From positions 1-29,420 of the forward strand of contig JAVESW010000005.1 of NCBI GenBank assembly GCA_034006405.1: a stretch of DNA of 29,420 nt, in the 5' to 3' direction. Made by a program: the position numbers and the translations under genes. This DNA comes from JALNYB01 sp023230065. GTDB taxonomy: Archaea > Thermoplasmatota > Thermoplasmata > Methanomassiliicoccales > Methanomethylophilaceae. Every line of letters begins with the position of its first letter. Position 1 is the first letter of the stretch. This document shows positions 1 through 8,562 of this stretch, piece after piece. The notes under the pieces are model-generated. The model saw only the letters and a program-made list of their open reading frames with translations, ran no database searches and was not told the DNA's origin.

Positions 1-1044
1 TACTCTTTTTGCATTGCTTTGGGATATTGCAGCCATAGATGCAAGTAAGAATGTTAACCCTCCAATGCACATTACCATATAGCCAACGACATTATTACCA
101 TACATCGGCGACAGTTTCAAAATGAGGAATACTCCTGCTTTTACCATTGTAGATGAATGTAGCAATGCAGACGTCGGAGTAGGAGCTACCATCGCACCAA
201 GAAGCCAACTGTGGAAAGGCATCAATGCTGCCTTTGTTATTCCTGCAATTGAAAACAGTCCGACGGCCAACATCACATACATTGCATTGGAATCCATTCT
301 CAAAAGAACGTCGAATTCCATAACGTCGTACTGTGTACCCAACACGATTATGGCCAATATTAATGCTATACCTCCCACCAGATTCAATATTATCTGCTTG
401 AAAGAATTTTTCACTGCTTCTTCTGTCTTTGTAAAACCGATAAGGGCAAACGAACATAGTGTTGTTACCTCCCAAAAGAAGAAGAACCACATCAAATTGT
501 TGGATGTCACTATACCGAACATAGCAGAAAGGAATATGAACATCAGGAAAAAGAACCAGGGCCTCCTGTCCTTCTCACTTACATGGTGTTCTTGAAAATC
601 ACGCATATATCCGAGAGAATATATACATATCAAACTTCCGATCACACCTATTATAAGTATCATTATTATTGAAAATTGATCAATATATAGATTATTCAAT
701 ACGTTTATCTCGTGTGCATATGTGATCTCAAACCACACCAAAAAAACTGCTTGAACTAAAGAGAGAATCGACGCAAGGTATTTTTTATATTTCATTCCTA
801 AGTATATGACTGCTGCGCACAGAATAAGTTCTACGGCCAACATAAACCAATCAAGCATCTCACTTTCAAAATTGAAATATGTTGTACCATCTTTCAAAAA
901 TTCTAATGCTACATACAATGAAGCGGCCATTATTGCAATGGCCCCAGAAATTACAATTACTCCTCTTAACTTACCATTCTTGACCAGCAGTAACAAAACA
1001 GCCATCAATGCTGGAAACAGCAACAAAAAGAAAACGGAGTACAT
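1..1044 (-). CDS. echA: Ech-type hydrogenase subunit A / NuoL-family antiporter-like membrane subunit (3' end outside window)
   Basis: Reading the minus strand from the ATG at 1044 gives 348 open codons that run off the window edge, so the C-terminus is missing. The product is almost entirely hydrophobic with many predicted membrane helices. It carries the proton-channel signatures of the NuoL/MrpA/EchA family: the helix-5 glutamate in FFFFWEVTTLCSFALIGF, a Lys in GITKAALMPFHSWLLGAM, and the conserved APTPTSALLHSSTMVKAG segment. The N-terminus (MYSVFFLLLFPALMAVLLLL, then a short polar loop) resembles EchA of energy-converting hydrogenases more than FpoL/NuoL. The family couples electron transfer to ion translocation across the membrane. 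Downstream genes that would show which complex it belongs to lie outside, so FpoL, EhbF or MrpA remain possible. The family call is secure; the EchA assignment is inference. Confidence 0.75.
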   Translation of the reverse strand, partial: MYSVFFLLLFPALMAVLLLLVKNGKLRGVIVISGAIAIMAASLYVALEFLKDGTTYFNFESEMLDWFMLAVELILCAAVIYLGMKYKKYLASILSLVQAVFLVWFEITYAHEINVLNNLYIDQFSIIMILIIGVIGSLICIYSLGYMRDFQEHHVSEKDRRPWFFFLMFIFLSAMFGIVTSNNLMWFFFFWEVTTLCSFALIGFTKTEEAVKNSFKQIILNLVGGIALILAIIVLGTQYDVMEFDVLLRMDSNAMYVMLAVGLFSIAGITKAALMPFHSWLLGAMVAPTPTSALLHSSTMVKAGVFLILKLSPMYGNNVVGYMVMCIGGLTFLLASMAAISQSNAKRV

Positions 1045-1064
1045 GATCAGACATTCAATTTGCA

Positions 1065-1080
1065 GATATAAAATATAATC
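1065..1080 (-). promoter_or_regulatory. TATA-like promoter element of echA
   Basis: On the minus strand GATTATATTTTATATC lies 21-36 nt above the echA ATG. No Shine-Dalgarno motif precedes that ATG, so the transcript is probably leaderless. Position and composition only; no start site is known. Confidence 0.4.
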
Positions 1081-1112
1081 GCGTTTTAGATTATTTGATT
1101 ATCTTATTCACG

Positions 1113-1121
1113 AAATATAAG
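1113..1121 (+). promoter_or_regulatory. TATA-like element of xseAB
   Basis: AAATATAAG sits 34-42 nt upstream of the xseA ATG, which would give a leader of about 10 nt. No clear Shine-Dalgarno motif is present before the ATG. The assignment rests on spacing and A/T-richness. Confidence 0.35.
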
Positions 1122-1154
1122 CGATAATATACACCAAATGCTTATACTGTTCTG

Positions 1155-2420
1155 ATGGCAGAGACCATAACAGTCACTCAGTTGAACACAAGAGTAAAAT
1201 CAATAATAACAAGTTCACCTGCGGTCAATGATGTTTGGGTACTGGGCGAAATATCCAATTTGAAGAAATATTCTTCTGGTCATTATTATTTCACATTGAA
1301 AGATAATGGCAGTGAGATACGTGGAGTATTATTCAAATCCTCACGCGGAAGAATAGATTTTGAACCACAAGACAACATAAAGGTCACTGCATTCGGACAT
1401 GTAGATCTATATGTTGAACGCGGATCTTATCAATTCATTGTAGAAACTATGAAGAAATCCGGTGTCGGAGACCTATATTTAGCCTATGAGGCTTTGAAGA
1501 AGAAATTGGAAGCAGAAGGATTGTTCGATCAATCTAAAAAAAAGAAACTTCCGATTTATCCTAAGATAATAGGGGTTGTCACATCTCCCACTGGAGCTGT
1601 GATCCATGATATTATCACAACATCCGGACAAAGATTCCCTGCCGATATCCTTCTCGCACCTGCACAGGTGCAAGGAGAAGGATCGGCAGAATCCATCGCG
1701 GCGGGAATAGAACTCCTGAACAAAGCAGGAGTGGATGTCATAATAGTAGGAAGAGGTGGAGGTTCTATCGAGGATCTTTGGGCATTCAACGAGGAACTCA
1801 CCGCAAGGGCGATTGCAGGTTCCAAGGTTCCAATAATATCTGCTGTGGGTCACGAAACAGATTTCACCATTGCTGACCTGGTTGCCGATGTAAGAGCACC
1901 TACTCCTACAGGAGCGGCAGAGATGGCCCTAAGAGACCGTAAAGAGGTCATCAAACAGCTAGACACTGACACTGTTAGGCTGACCAGATCACTATTTAAT
2001 GTCATAGATAAGATGAGGAGCAGATTCAACATACTAGATTCTAAACTATCTCCAAAACGTGCAGAAGAGAGGGTTGCCATGTACTCAATGCGTCTTGATG
2101 AAATATCATCTAAAATGGCATCATTCCTGAAAGATAAAGTAGAGATAATGCGTAGAAAATACATTGTACTGGATTCCAGACTGGAACCTCTTGCAAAGAA
2201 TATAGTCGATAATGGCATGTCTGCGATAGATCAATACTCGAAACGCCTGGAAGGATTGAATCCTTACAATGTTCTCGGTAGAGGATATAGTTTCATCACA
2301 GATAAGAAAGGAAAAACATTGACATCGGCAACCGCCGTAAAAATCGGTTCTGATATAAATATCAGAATGAAAGATGGAATAATAAACGCAGAGATCAAAA
2401 AAGTAGAGTTGAAAAAATGA
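1155..2420 (+). CDS. xseA: Exodeoxyribonuclease VII large subunit
   Basis: Catalytic subunit of exonuclease VII, which degrades single-stranded DNA from both ends to short oligonucleotides. An N-terminal OB-fold (about residues 1-100, with VWVLGEISNLKKYSSGHYYF) is followed by the catalytic core: GAVIHDIITT with Asp152, VGRGGGSIEDLWAFNEE with Arg200, and SAVGHETDFTIAD with His233 and Asp236. The Arg-His-Asp spacing (33 and 3 residues) matches the E. coli catalytic set. A long charged helical region (about 260-370) follows, which in the family forms the XseB-binding arm, then the C-terminal NPYNVLGRGYSF motif. Length 421 aa is close to bacterial homologues. The stop overlaps the xseB start by 4 bp. 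Exonuclease VII is mainly bacterial and patchy in archaea, so ancestral transfer from bacteria is likely (inference). Confidence 0.95.
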   Translation: MAETITVTQLNTRVKSIITSSPAVNDVWVLGEISNLKKYSSGHYYFTLKDNGSEIRGVLFKSSRGRIDFEPQDNIKVTAFGHVDLYVERGSYQFIVETMKKSGVGDLYLAYEALKKKLEAEGLFDQSKKKKLPIYPKIIGVVTSPTGAVIHDIITTSGQRFPADILLAPAQVQGEGSAESIAAGIELLNKAGVDVIIVGRGGGSIEDLWAFNEELTARAIAGSKVPIISAVGHETDFTIADLVADVRAPTPTGAAEMALRDRKEVIKQLDTDTVRLTRSLFNVIDKMRSRFNILDSKLSPKRAEERVAMYSMRLDEISSKMASFLKDKVEIMRRKYIVLDSRLEPLAKNIVDNGMSAIDQYSKRLEGLNPYNVLGRGYSFITDKKGKTLTSATAVKIGSDINIRMKDGIINAEIKKVELKK

Positions 2421-2662
2421 ATGAAGACATAGATAAAATGACATTCGAAGAGAGCATAAACACACTCGAACAGATGGTAAAAGAATTAGAGAACGGCGGA
2501 CTGGACCTAGATAAAAGTTTAGAGGTATATGAAAGGGCGATAGTGCTTAGAGACCACTGCAAAAAGATATTGGATGAAAGCGATCGTAAAGTTCAAAAAA
2601 TAATGGAAACAGCTGGAACCATCAAAAAAGAAGAATTCAACATTGATCCATCCAAAGAGTAA
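2417..2662 (+). CDS. xseB: Exodeoxyribonuclease VII small subunit
   Basis: An 81-residue acidic helical protein matching XseB along its whole length: the TFEESINTLEQMVKELENG segment followed by LDLDKSLEVYERAI is the family hallmark. Several XseB copies wrap the helical arm of each XseA in the holoenzyme. The ATG overlaps the xseA stop (ATGA), so the two are translationally coupled and the complex is probably complete. Its last 26 bp overlap the 3' end of the convergent DUF4435 gene on the other strand. Confidence 0.93.
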   Translation: MNEDIDKMTFEESINTLEQMVKELENGGLDLDKSLEVYERAIVLRDHCKKILDESDRKVQKIMETAGTIKKEEFNIDPSKE

Positions 2663-3497
2663 GGTTATACTTCATACTCCACTGCAGAGTATCCTTGTAA
2701 AGATCCGTCTCTCTGAAATCGTCATATCCAAATGCAAGTCTTAACGCACCACCAAGTTTACCGGCATTCATAGAACAGCAGTTATATGAACCGAATACAT
2801 TGACAAAACCTATCAGAAGTATGAATACGGCATCATGTCCTCTTGCTGCTATCCACGGATCATCAAGAAGTTCCTCTTCACTCTCTATTTTATCAATCAG
2901 CTCTTTTTTACCAATACTCTTACTTGATGAATGCATGAAAACATAATCTACCATTCTCTTTACATCTATGGCTAATGTCTTCTTATCGATGAAATTATAA
3001 TATTCAAGATCCTTGAATGACAGACCTATATTGTCACGAACCGAGATATACATCAATAATCCGATTGGATAACTAGACCTTGCTATAACATCCCTAACCT
3101 TTCCGAACCTTTTTTCGAATTGCGACAATGCATCTTGATCCGCATACTCTGTAAGGACATAATCAAGCGCGCTTGTACGGAGTATTGTAGTCTCCAGATC
3201 TCTCTCATCAGTCACGAATATTGGAGGGCTGTACATCTTTCCGATCAAATGATCAATATCAGCATCGATGATGCCCAGGATCTTCTGATCGTTCCTTTTC
3301 CCTCTGCATTCTGCCACAGAATGTCTTACATTATCTTTAGAATACGCAATAACTACCTTTGCACCATCCTTATCGATGAATTTACTGTAAAGCCTACTGT
3401 CTGTGATACCCTCAACAACAAGAACCGTGCCTTTGAACGCAGATCTCAGCATCGAGATCTCATTGGCAATATCCGATGCGGTAATATTATCGATCAT
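2637..3497 (-). CDS. DUF4435 (TOPRIM-like) protein, probable AriB-like effector of a PARIS-type defence pair
   Basis: A 286-residue protein with the DUF4435 layout. Near the N-terminus, VLVVEGITDSRLY supplies a TOPRIM-type glutamate (Glu29); GIIDADID supplies the Asp78/Asp80 pair; DERDLETTIL (about 97-106) matches the conserved acidic/hydrophobic stretch; and ARGHDAVFILL (about 218-228) matches the family's Gly-His-Asp helix. DUF4435 is the effector domain (AriB) of the PARIS anti-phage system, where it acts as a toxic nuclease when released by its ATPase partner AriA. Here the gene follows, and overlaps by 11 bp, an ABC-type ATPase gene in the AriA-AriB order. The stop codon lies inside the end of the convergent xseB. 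The domain call is good; the PARIS role is inference from domains, order and overlap, and a housekeeping ATPase/TOPRIM pair is the alternative. Confidence 0.7.
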   Translation of the reverse strand: MIDNITASDIANEISMLRSAFKGTVLVVEGITDSRLYSKFIDKDGAKVVIAYSKDNVRHSVAECRGKRNDQKILGIIDADIDHLIGKMYSPPIFVTDERDLETTILRTSALDYVLTEYADQDALSQFEKRFGKVRDVIARSSYPIGLLMYISVRDNIGLSFKDLEYYNFIDKKTLAIDVKRMVDYVFMHSSSKSIGKKELIDKIESEEELLDDPWIAARGHDAVFILLIGFVNVFGSYNCCSMNAGKLGGALRLAFGYDDFRETDLYKDTLQWSMKYNLTLWMDQC

Positions 3498-4530
3498 CTT
3501 CTACCTTCAGTTCAATAGCAAGATCCCAATTATCATGTATTATCTGAGGCGAATGCGTTGCAATTATTATATGCAAATTTCTCAATCTTGCTAGATCTAT
3601 TAACGTCTTACCAAGCTGTTGTTGCCATGTTATATGGAGAGATATTTCCGGTTCATCGATTATTGCCAATGATCCAGGTTTAGTCTGGAATAAAAGACGA
3701 TAGAATATTACAAGGATCTCTTTCTCTCCTGATGAAAGCTTAGAAATGGGCAAGGCGGTTCCATTATCCATTCTTGCTGTAAGAATACCATTCTCATTGA
3801 CATAAATTCCTTTGTTGACATATATGTTATTCACAATATCCATATAAACGATAATAGATTCTGCCAGATCGTAATATTTGTTAACATATTCATTGATAGA
3901 ATATGCAAGATCATAGTAATCTTTACGATACTCCATTATCTCAAATCTTGTAGGTGGGAATCTATATCCTGGTGGCATATCGGGCTCAAATCCAGCCTGT
4001 TTTATGAAATCCAATTTTGCTTTGAGATCCTTTGACCAGAATTCTAACTCATCATCGGAATATTTTTTTCTACCTTCTATCGGAGGAATGATGAGTTCGC
4101 AATGCTCAAATGCATACTTCATCTTCTCTGTCAGCTCTCTCATATATACATCCAATGACGAGACCAGATATTCTCCTTCTTTGATAGTCATCCTTTCAGG
4201 CGAGATATATGTGACATCAAGGATCTTTTTAAGATCTTCAGAGGATAATTCTTCTTCGACCTCGTTCCTCTGCATCTGTACAAGCAGCCCTTCATTGCCA
4301 TTCTCGACAATAAGATTAGTACTATCATCAAATCCAAGATCCAATCTGTCAAACGGAGTTGCTTCGACTTCTGCGAGATCGCCATCGAGAACATTATAGA
4401 TCAACTTCATCAAAGTGGATTTACCGAATCCGTTCTGTGAATGTATGAATGTTATATTGCCGTCGCTGAGATTAACGTTATAATCATATTCCCCGAAAAG
4501 GCCGTAAATTGAAATGGATCTGATCATCAT
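3487..4530 (-). CDS. AAA/ABC-type ATPase, probable AriA-like sensor of a PARIS-type defence pair
   Basis: A 347-residue soluble ATPase of the OLD/AAA_15/AAA_21 group. Visible motifs: Walker A SQNGFGKST (31-39), ABC signature LSSGEK (265-270), Walker B LAIIDEPEISLH (288-299) with catalytic Glu293, and the H-loop IIATHSPQII with His326. Between the halves lies a helical insertion (about 120-240) rich in Tyr and acidic residues. ATPases of this kind pair with TOPRIM or DUF4435 nucleases in defence systems (OLD, Gabija, PARIS); AriA forms the scaffold that holds AriB. The DUF4435 gene directly downstream overlaps this one by 11 bp. ATG at 4530 or the adjacent ATG at 4527 may be the start. It is expressed divergently from the TPR gene across an 81-bp gap. 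Somewhat shorter than the AriA proteins I know of, so the exact family needs an alignment. Confidence 0.72.
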   Translation of the reverse strand: MMIRSISIYGLFGEYDYNVNLSDGNITFIHSQNGFGKSTLMKLIYNVLDGDLAEVEATPFDRLDLGFDDSTNLIVENGNEGLLVQMQRNEVEEELSSEDLKKILDVTYISPERMTIKEGEYLVSSLDVYMRELTEKMKYAFEHCELIIPPIEGRKKYSDDELEFWSKDLKAKLDFIKQAGFEPDMPPGYRFPPTRFEIMEYRKDYYDLAYSINEYVNKYYDLAESIIVYMDIVNNIYVNKGIYVNENGILTARMDNGTALPISKLSSGEKEILVIFYRLLFQTKPGSLAIIDEPEISLHITWQQQLGKTLIDLARLRNLHIIIATHSPQIIHDNWDLAIELKVEDDR

Positions 4531-4611
4531 GGCACTGGTGTAATCTGCATAAACGTATAGAAAACCTTTCTATCTCAAGTTTTATTTTCTATTAACTTAT
4601 GCAGTACTTTC

Positions 4612-5460
4612 ATGGACAAAGAGCGGGCCTTCAAAGAAGTTCAAAATAACATCAAAACTGGCAGATTTGATATTGTAGGACCTCAGATATCAGAGATCGT
4701 CTCTAACTATTCAAAAGACCCTTTCACTTTACTCACCTGCGCATCACTACTAAAGGTAACTGAAGATGACAACAGAATGTCAGATGTCATTAAACTCATA
4801 ATGAATTGTCTTCCAGAGACAGAGGGTTCTAGATTCGAGATCGCCGTAGGTCTCAGAGGATTAGGATTTCAAGTCTATGCAGAATCCATACTCTGTGATC
4901 TAGAAAAGACAGATGAGATTCTAAAAGAACTTTCCAAAGCATATTTCGATATGAACAAATACGAAAAAGCTCTTGAATATCAAAATTATATTGAAATATC
5001 TACGATTGATGATGAAATTTTCACAATCCGTATTTTATGTGCCATGAAAGATTATGATAAAGCCGCTGAGAAGGCTAAATCCATATTGAAAGAATTTCCC
5101 TTAGATTATGAAGCTCAAAAATGTTACTGCTCTGTGCTTCTGTCATCAGGACAGCAAAAAGAAGCTGAAAAATTTGTAAAGGGCAAACTAAAAGAAAATA
5201 AAACATCTGCCGATACGAATGCACTTGTCTCTTATTTCCTATGGATAACCGGAAGATCAACAGCCGCAGGCGGATATGCTGCAAAGGCTATCAAAATAGA
5301 TGATGATCACCTCGGAGCTTTGGAAATACTAGCATATTGCCTTATAGATAAAAACAAAATACCAGAAGCTAAAATAGTTGCTGGTGCCATCAATGAAAAG
5401 GCTTCTGGTCATCCTGCAGTCATCAGAATACTTGATATGTGCAAACAACACAGATCATGA
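4612..5460 (+). CDS. TPR-repeat protein
   Basis: A 282-residue soluble, all-helical protein without signal peptide or membrane segment. Degenerate tetratricopeptide repeats are visible, for example around YFDMNKYEKALEYQNYIEIS, CAMKDYDKAAEKAKSILKEF, LLSSGQQKEAEKFVKGKL and AKAIKIDDDHLGALEILAYC. TPR arrays mediate protein-protein contacts; no catalytic domain is fused, so no specific function can be given. It is transcribed divergently from the ATPase-DUF4435 pair and its stop codon is 1 bp from the stop of the convergent trkH, so it appears to be a single-gene unit. Confidence 0.8.
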   Translation: MDKERAFKEVQNNIKTGRFDIVGPQISEIVSNYSKDPFTLLTCASLLKVTEDDNRMSDVIKLIMNCLPETEGSRFEIAVGLRGLGFQVYAESILCDLEKTDEILKELSKAYFDMNKYEKALEYQNYIEISTIDDEIFTIRILCAMKDYDKAAEKAKSILKEFPLDYEAQKCYCSVLLSSGQQKEAEKFVKGKLKENKTSADTNALVSYFLWITGRSTAAGGYAAKAIKIDDDHLGALEILAYCLIDKNKIPEAKIVAGAINEKASGHPAVIRILDMCKQHRS

Positions 5461-5461
5461 A

Positions 5462-7051
5462 TCACTTTCTTCCATAATGATAGTGAGATATCGTATCCAT
5501 TGCATTTTTACCCTTGAAAGTCACTGAATCATTCTTACGCATATTGAGTCTGACATCCTTCCAGAATGATCTTGTGAATATCATGATTGCCATGAATACT
5601 TCCAGACGACCCAACCACATGACGAACGATAAGAACAGCTTTGTTACATCCGTAAGAACTGCATAATTTCCAAAAGGTCCAAAATCTCCAAAACCCATTC
5701 CTGCATTACCCAAAGTGCACACGGTAAGTCCGATTGCGTTTAAAAAATTCATATTTGGTTCTGAAAATAGCAAAAATACCACTGTTATGAATCCTGTGAC
5801 CAAGAACAACAAAACTATCACAATTGCCGATGTCACTGAAGAATTATCAATAGATACTCCATCAAGCTTTACATCTTTCACTGCATTTGGATGAAGCATC
5901 TTGTATAGTCCATTCATCACATATGATTTCACTAAAAGAATCCTATATATCTTGATACCTCCCGCAGGTGTACCAGACATTGAGCCGAAAATACCAACCA
6001 TCGCAAGAATTCCGAACACAGCTACAGGCCAAACAGTGTAATCTGTGATAGCAAATCCTGTAGTTGTTCCAAGAGATACCACAGTGAACAATACTTCCCA
6101 AACCGTATTACCTGTTGAATCCGGTGTAAAATCAGATATAGAACTACTAGCTCCAATTATGACAATAGCAGAAATTATTGCTGTTGTGACCGCGAACCAG
6201 ATGAATGTCCAAACGAATTCCTGACTTCTTACATATGCCTTGAAGTCGCGTTTGTAAATGGCTCTGTAATGCAGATAAAAGTTCGTACCTCCTAAGAACA
6301 TGAACACGAGCACTATGCCCTGAACCAACATGGAATAATTCATTATACTAGTTGATGAGACCATCATACCACCTGTTGATATGGTAGACATGGTCATGCA
6401 TACAGACTCGAAGACGTTGACATCACTGATGTATAGAAGTATCATTTCCGCAAAGGTCAACATAATGTAAATGTAAATGTAGCTTAAAGCAGCACTTTTC
6501 ATCTTCATGGAGAAATTCGCATTTCCAGAACCTGCCAATTCATTATTGAGAAAAGCACGTCCGCCTATACCCATCATAGGCAGTAGGAACATGAAAATAA
6601 GAACCACAGATATACCACCAACCCACTGAATGAATGATCTCCAGAACAGCAAACTGTATGGTAAATTGAAATCCGTAACAATAGACGCCCCTGTGGTCGT
6701 AAATCCACTGACACCTTCAAAAACAGAATCTGCAAATGAGAATCCATAGAGATAGAAGGGCACTGCACTTACGATGAAGGCCATAAGCCATGCGAAAGAC
6801 ATCATCAAGATACCTAACACAGGCTGAAGCGTGTGATTGCTCTTAAAGCACAAGAACTGGAACAAACCCATTACAATAAGCAAAGGTGCCAAACAGATAA
6901 AATGCAGAAAACTCTCGCCGTAGAGGATTGCAACTATGCATGGAACCAGAAGCATTATTCCCAATCCTACTTCCACCATACCGAGTATCTTAACGAAACT
7001 GCTTTCCCATCTTGCAAGATGCTGTAAACCTACACGGGTAGTCTCAAACAT
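5462..7051 (-). CDS. trkH: TrkH-family potassium uptake channel subunit
   Basis: Membrane-embedded subunit of Trk/Ktr K+ uptake. The 529-residue sequence is mostly hydrophobic and contains the four pore-loop/selectivity-filter repeats of the superfamily: SGFTTTGASIV, MSTISTGGMMV, VSLGTTTGFAITDY and VCTLGNAGMGFGDFGPFG, each with its filter glycine. The fourth repeat is followed by the LSFVMWLGRLEVFMAI segment typical of TrkH C-termini. The N-terminus has a cytosolic start and no signal peptide. It lies 3 nt downstream of trkA, its regulatory subunit, so the two form an operon with trkA first. Length agrees with TrkH (about 480-550 aa). Confidence 0.93.
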   Translation of the reverse strand: MFETTRVGLQHLARWESSFVKILGMVEVGLGIMLLVPCIVAILYGESFLHFICLAPLLIVMGLFQFLCFKSNHTLQPVLGILMMSFAWLMAFIVSAVPFYLYGFSFADSVFEGVSGFTTTGASIVTDFNLPYSLLFWRSFIQWVGGISVVLIFMFLLPMMGIGGRAFLNNELAGSGNANFSMKMKSAALSYIYIYIMLTFAEMILLYISDVNVFESVCMTMSTISTGGMMVSSTSIMNYSMLVQGIVLVFMFLGGTNFYLHYRAIYKRDFKAYVRSQEFVWTFIWFAVTTAIISAIVIIGASSSISDFTPDSTGNTVWEVLFTVVSLGTTTGFAITDYTVWPVAVFGILAMVGIFGSMSGTPAGGIKIYRILLVKSYVMNGLYKMLHPNAVKDVKLDGVSIDNSSVTSAIVIVLLFLVTGFITVVFLLFSEPNMNFLNAIGLTVCTLGNAGMGFGDFGPFGNYAVLTDVTKLFLSFVMWLGRLEVFMAIMIFTRSFWKDVRLNMRKNDSVTFKGKNAMDTISHYHYGRK

Positions 7052-7054
7052 TAA

Positions 7055-8407
7055 TTACAGCTCCAACGGAGTCTTTTGTCCAAGCAATTTAGATAACTTG
7101 ACCGGATTGACCATATGAGTGAACAATAATATCTTATCGCCTGAATTAAAAATTGTATCCATTTTAGGATAGATCATTTTACCATCCCTCAGAATCGCCG
7201 CTATACGAACGCCGTACGGTATACCTATATCTCCCAGACAATGATCTGTCAAAATAGATTTATTATCGATGGTAACACTGAAGAAGAATTCATCCTCGTG
7301 ATCCATTATAAGTATAGCATTATCGTCGAATACAAGGTTCTTGGTTATCTCGTTGGAAATTACACGATGATACCCTATGATAGATTCTATTCCGGTATAT
7401 TTGAAGATCTCCTCATATTCTTCGGTCGAATATCTTGTTATGATCTTACTGGTCCCGAATTTTAATGCAGCCATACATGCAAGAAGATTACGTTCGTCCA
7501 TTGACGATACACTAATGATGACGTCTGCCCTCTGAACATTCTCTGCCCTTAGAGTCATAGGATCTACTATATCCGCATTCACGACAATGACATCACTGAG
7601 CTCTCTTGCAGCATTCTTACAAGCTTCTTCATCTTTATCGATGATCTTAACGAATCTCTTCTTTCCACTCTGCAATATAGCTTTTGCAACCGCAATACCG
7701 ACAACACTTGCACCTAGAATGACAAATTCTTTTGCATCTTTCTCGATACCGATTAATTTATTGACTGCCTCCATGGTCTCCGGGCTTCCAAGAACACATA
7801 TTCTATCATCTATGTGAATTTCAGCCGTTTCATTATTGATGATGACGTTATCGCCACGGTAGATAGCAACGACCGTACAATTCTCAGGAATATCGAGATC
7901 CATTACGACCTTTCCGATGAGATCATGACCTTTATCAACCCTGAATGTAGCAAATGCAACATTCATACTGCTGATATAATCGTAAGTAACAGAATTTTCC
8001 ATTATAGCTAATTTAGTGATCTTTTCTGCAGTAATAAGCTCAGGAGATATCAGCAGGTCGACTCCCTCAACACCTTCTCCGCTTGTTTTGATAATATAGT
8101 CGGGATCTCTTAAACATGCAACTGTCGTAATCGATTTTTTTATACGCTTGGCCATTAAACAAATGAAAAGGTTAAGACCATCCTCAGGAACTGCGGATAA
8201 TATTATGTCCGCATCTATTCTCGCAATAGCTTCCTTGAGAACCTTGGGATTGCTTCCATCCTCATGAAGAACAGATACATTCAACAAACTCTTCACATTG
8301 TCCGCTTTGACTGAATCCTTCTCAATAACGAGTACATCATGAACTTTACATAATGCCTCTGCGGATGTGAATCCAACATTACCTGCTCCGACGATTATGA
8401 CCTTCAT
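7055..8407 (-). CDS. trkA: TrkA potassium channel gating subunit (two RCK domains)
   Basis: Cytosolic NAD(H)/nucleotide-binding ring subunit that gates TrkH. It has two tandem RCK units in 450 residues: Rossmann motif GAGNVG at 7-12 with the acidic Glu29 ending strand 2, then a TrkA_C domain (about 140-215), then a second Rossmann fold with GASVVG at 232-237 followed by a second TrkA_C domain ending near 445. This double layout matches full-length TrkA rather than the single-domain KtrA. In the second motif the usual first-position glycines are less perfect than in the first, so the N-terminal unit may be the main nucleotide binder (inference). trkH follows after 3 nt. Its 5' spacer of 155 bp to nadA carries no gene. 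Confidence 0.93.
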   Translation of the reverse strand: MKVIIVGAGNVGFTSAEALCKVHDVLVIEKDSVKADNVKSLLNVSVLHEDGSNPKVLKEAIARIDADIILSAVPEDGLNLFICLMAKRIKKSITTVACLRDPDYIIKTSGEGVEGVDLLISPELITAEKITKLAIMENSVTYDYISSMNVAFATFRVDKGHDLIGKVVMDLDIPENCTVVAIYRGDNVIINNETAEIHIDDRICVLGSPETMEAVNKLIGIEKDAKEFVILGASVVGIAVAKAILQSGKKRFVKIIDKDEEACKNAARELSDVIVVNADIVDPMTLRAENVQRADVIISVSSMDERNLLACMAALKFGTSKIITRYSTEEYEEIFKYTGIESIIGYHRVISNEITKNLVFDDNAILIMDHEDEFFFSVTIDNKSILTDHCLGDIGIPYGVRIAAILRDGKMIYPKMDTIFNSGDKILLFTHMVNPVKLSKLLGQKTPLEL

Positions 8408-8562
8408 CAGTAACGCCTACAGTTACCTTACAAATCTTGATAGTTAAAGGCTTTGCTATCATAATAGAATTATTTTCAGTCGCAGAACACACTATTTTTA
8501 AAAAAGATATGCAAAATCACATGTTTTAATAAAATTGTATGACACTAACCAACAGACGATTG

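Noticed and set aside
122..595. 157-codon plus-strand frame
   Set aside because: Antisense shadow of the echA-like gene, whose minus-strand frame shows conserved NuoL-family motifs.
8410..8426. GTAAC-N7-GTTAC inverted repeat just above trkA
   Set aside because: Only 5-bp arms; frequent by chance and no regulator suggests itself.
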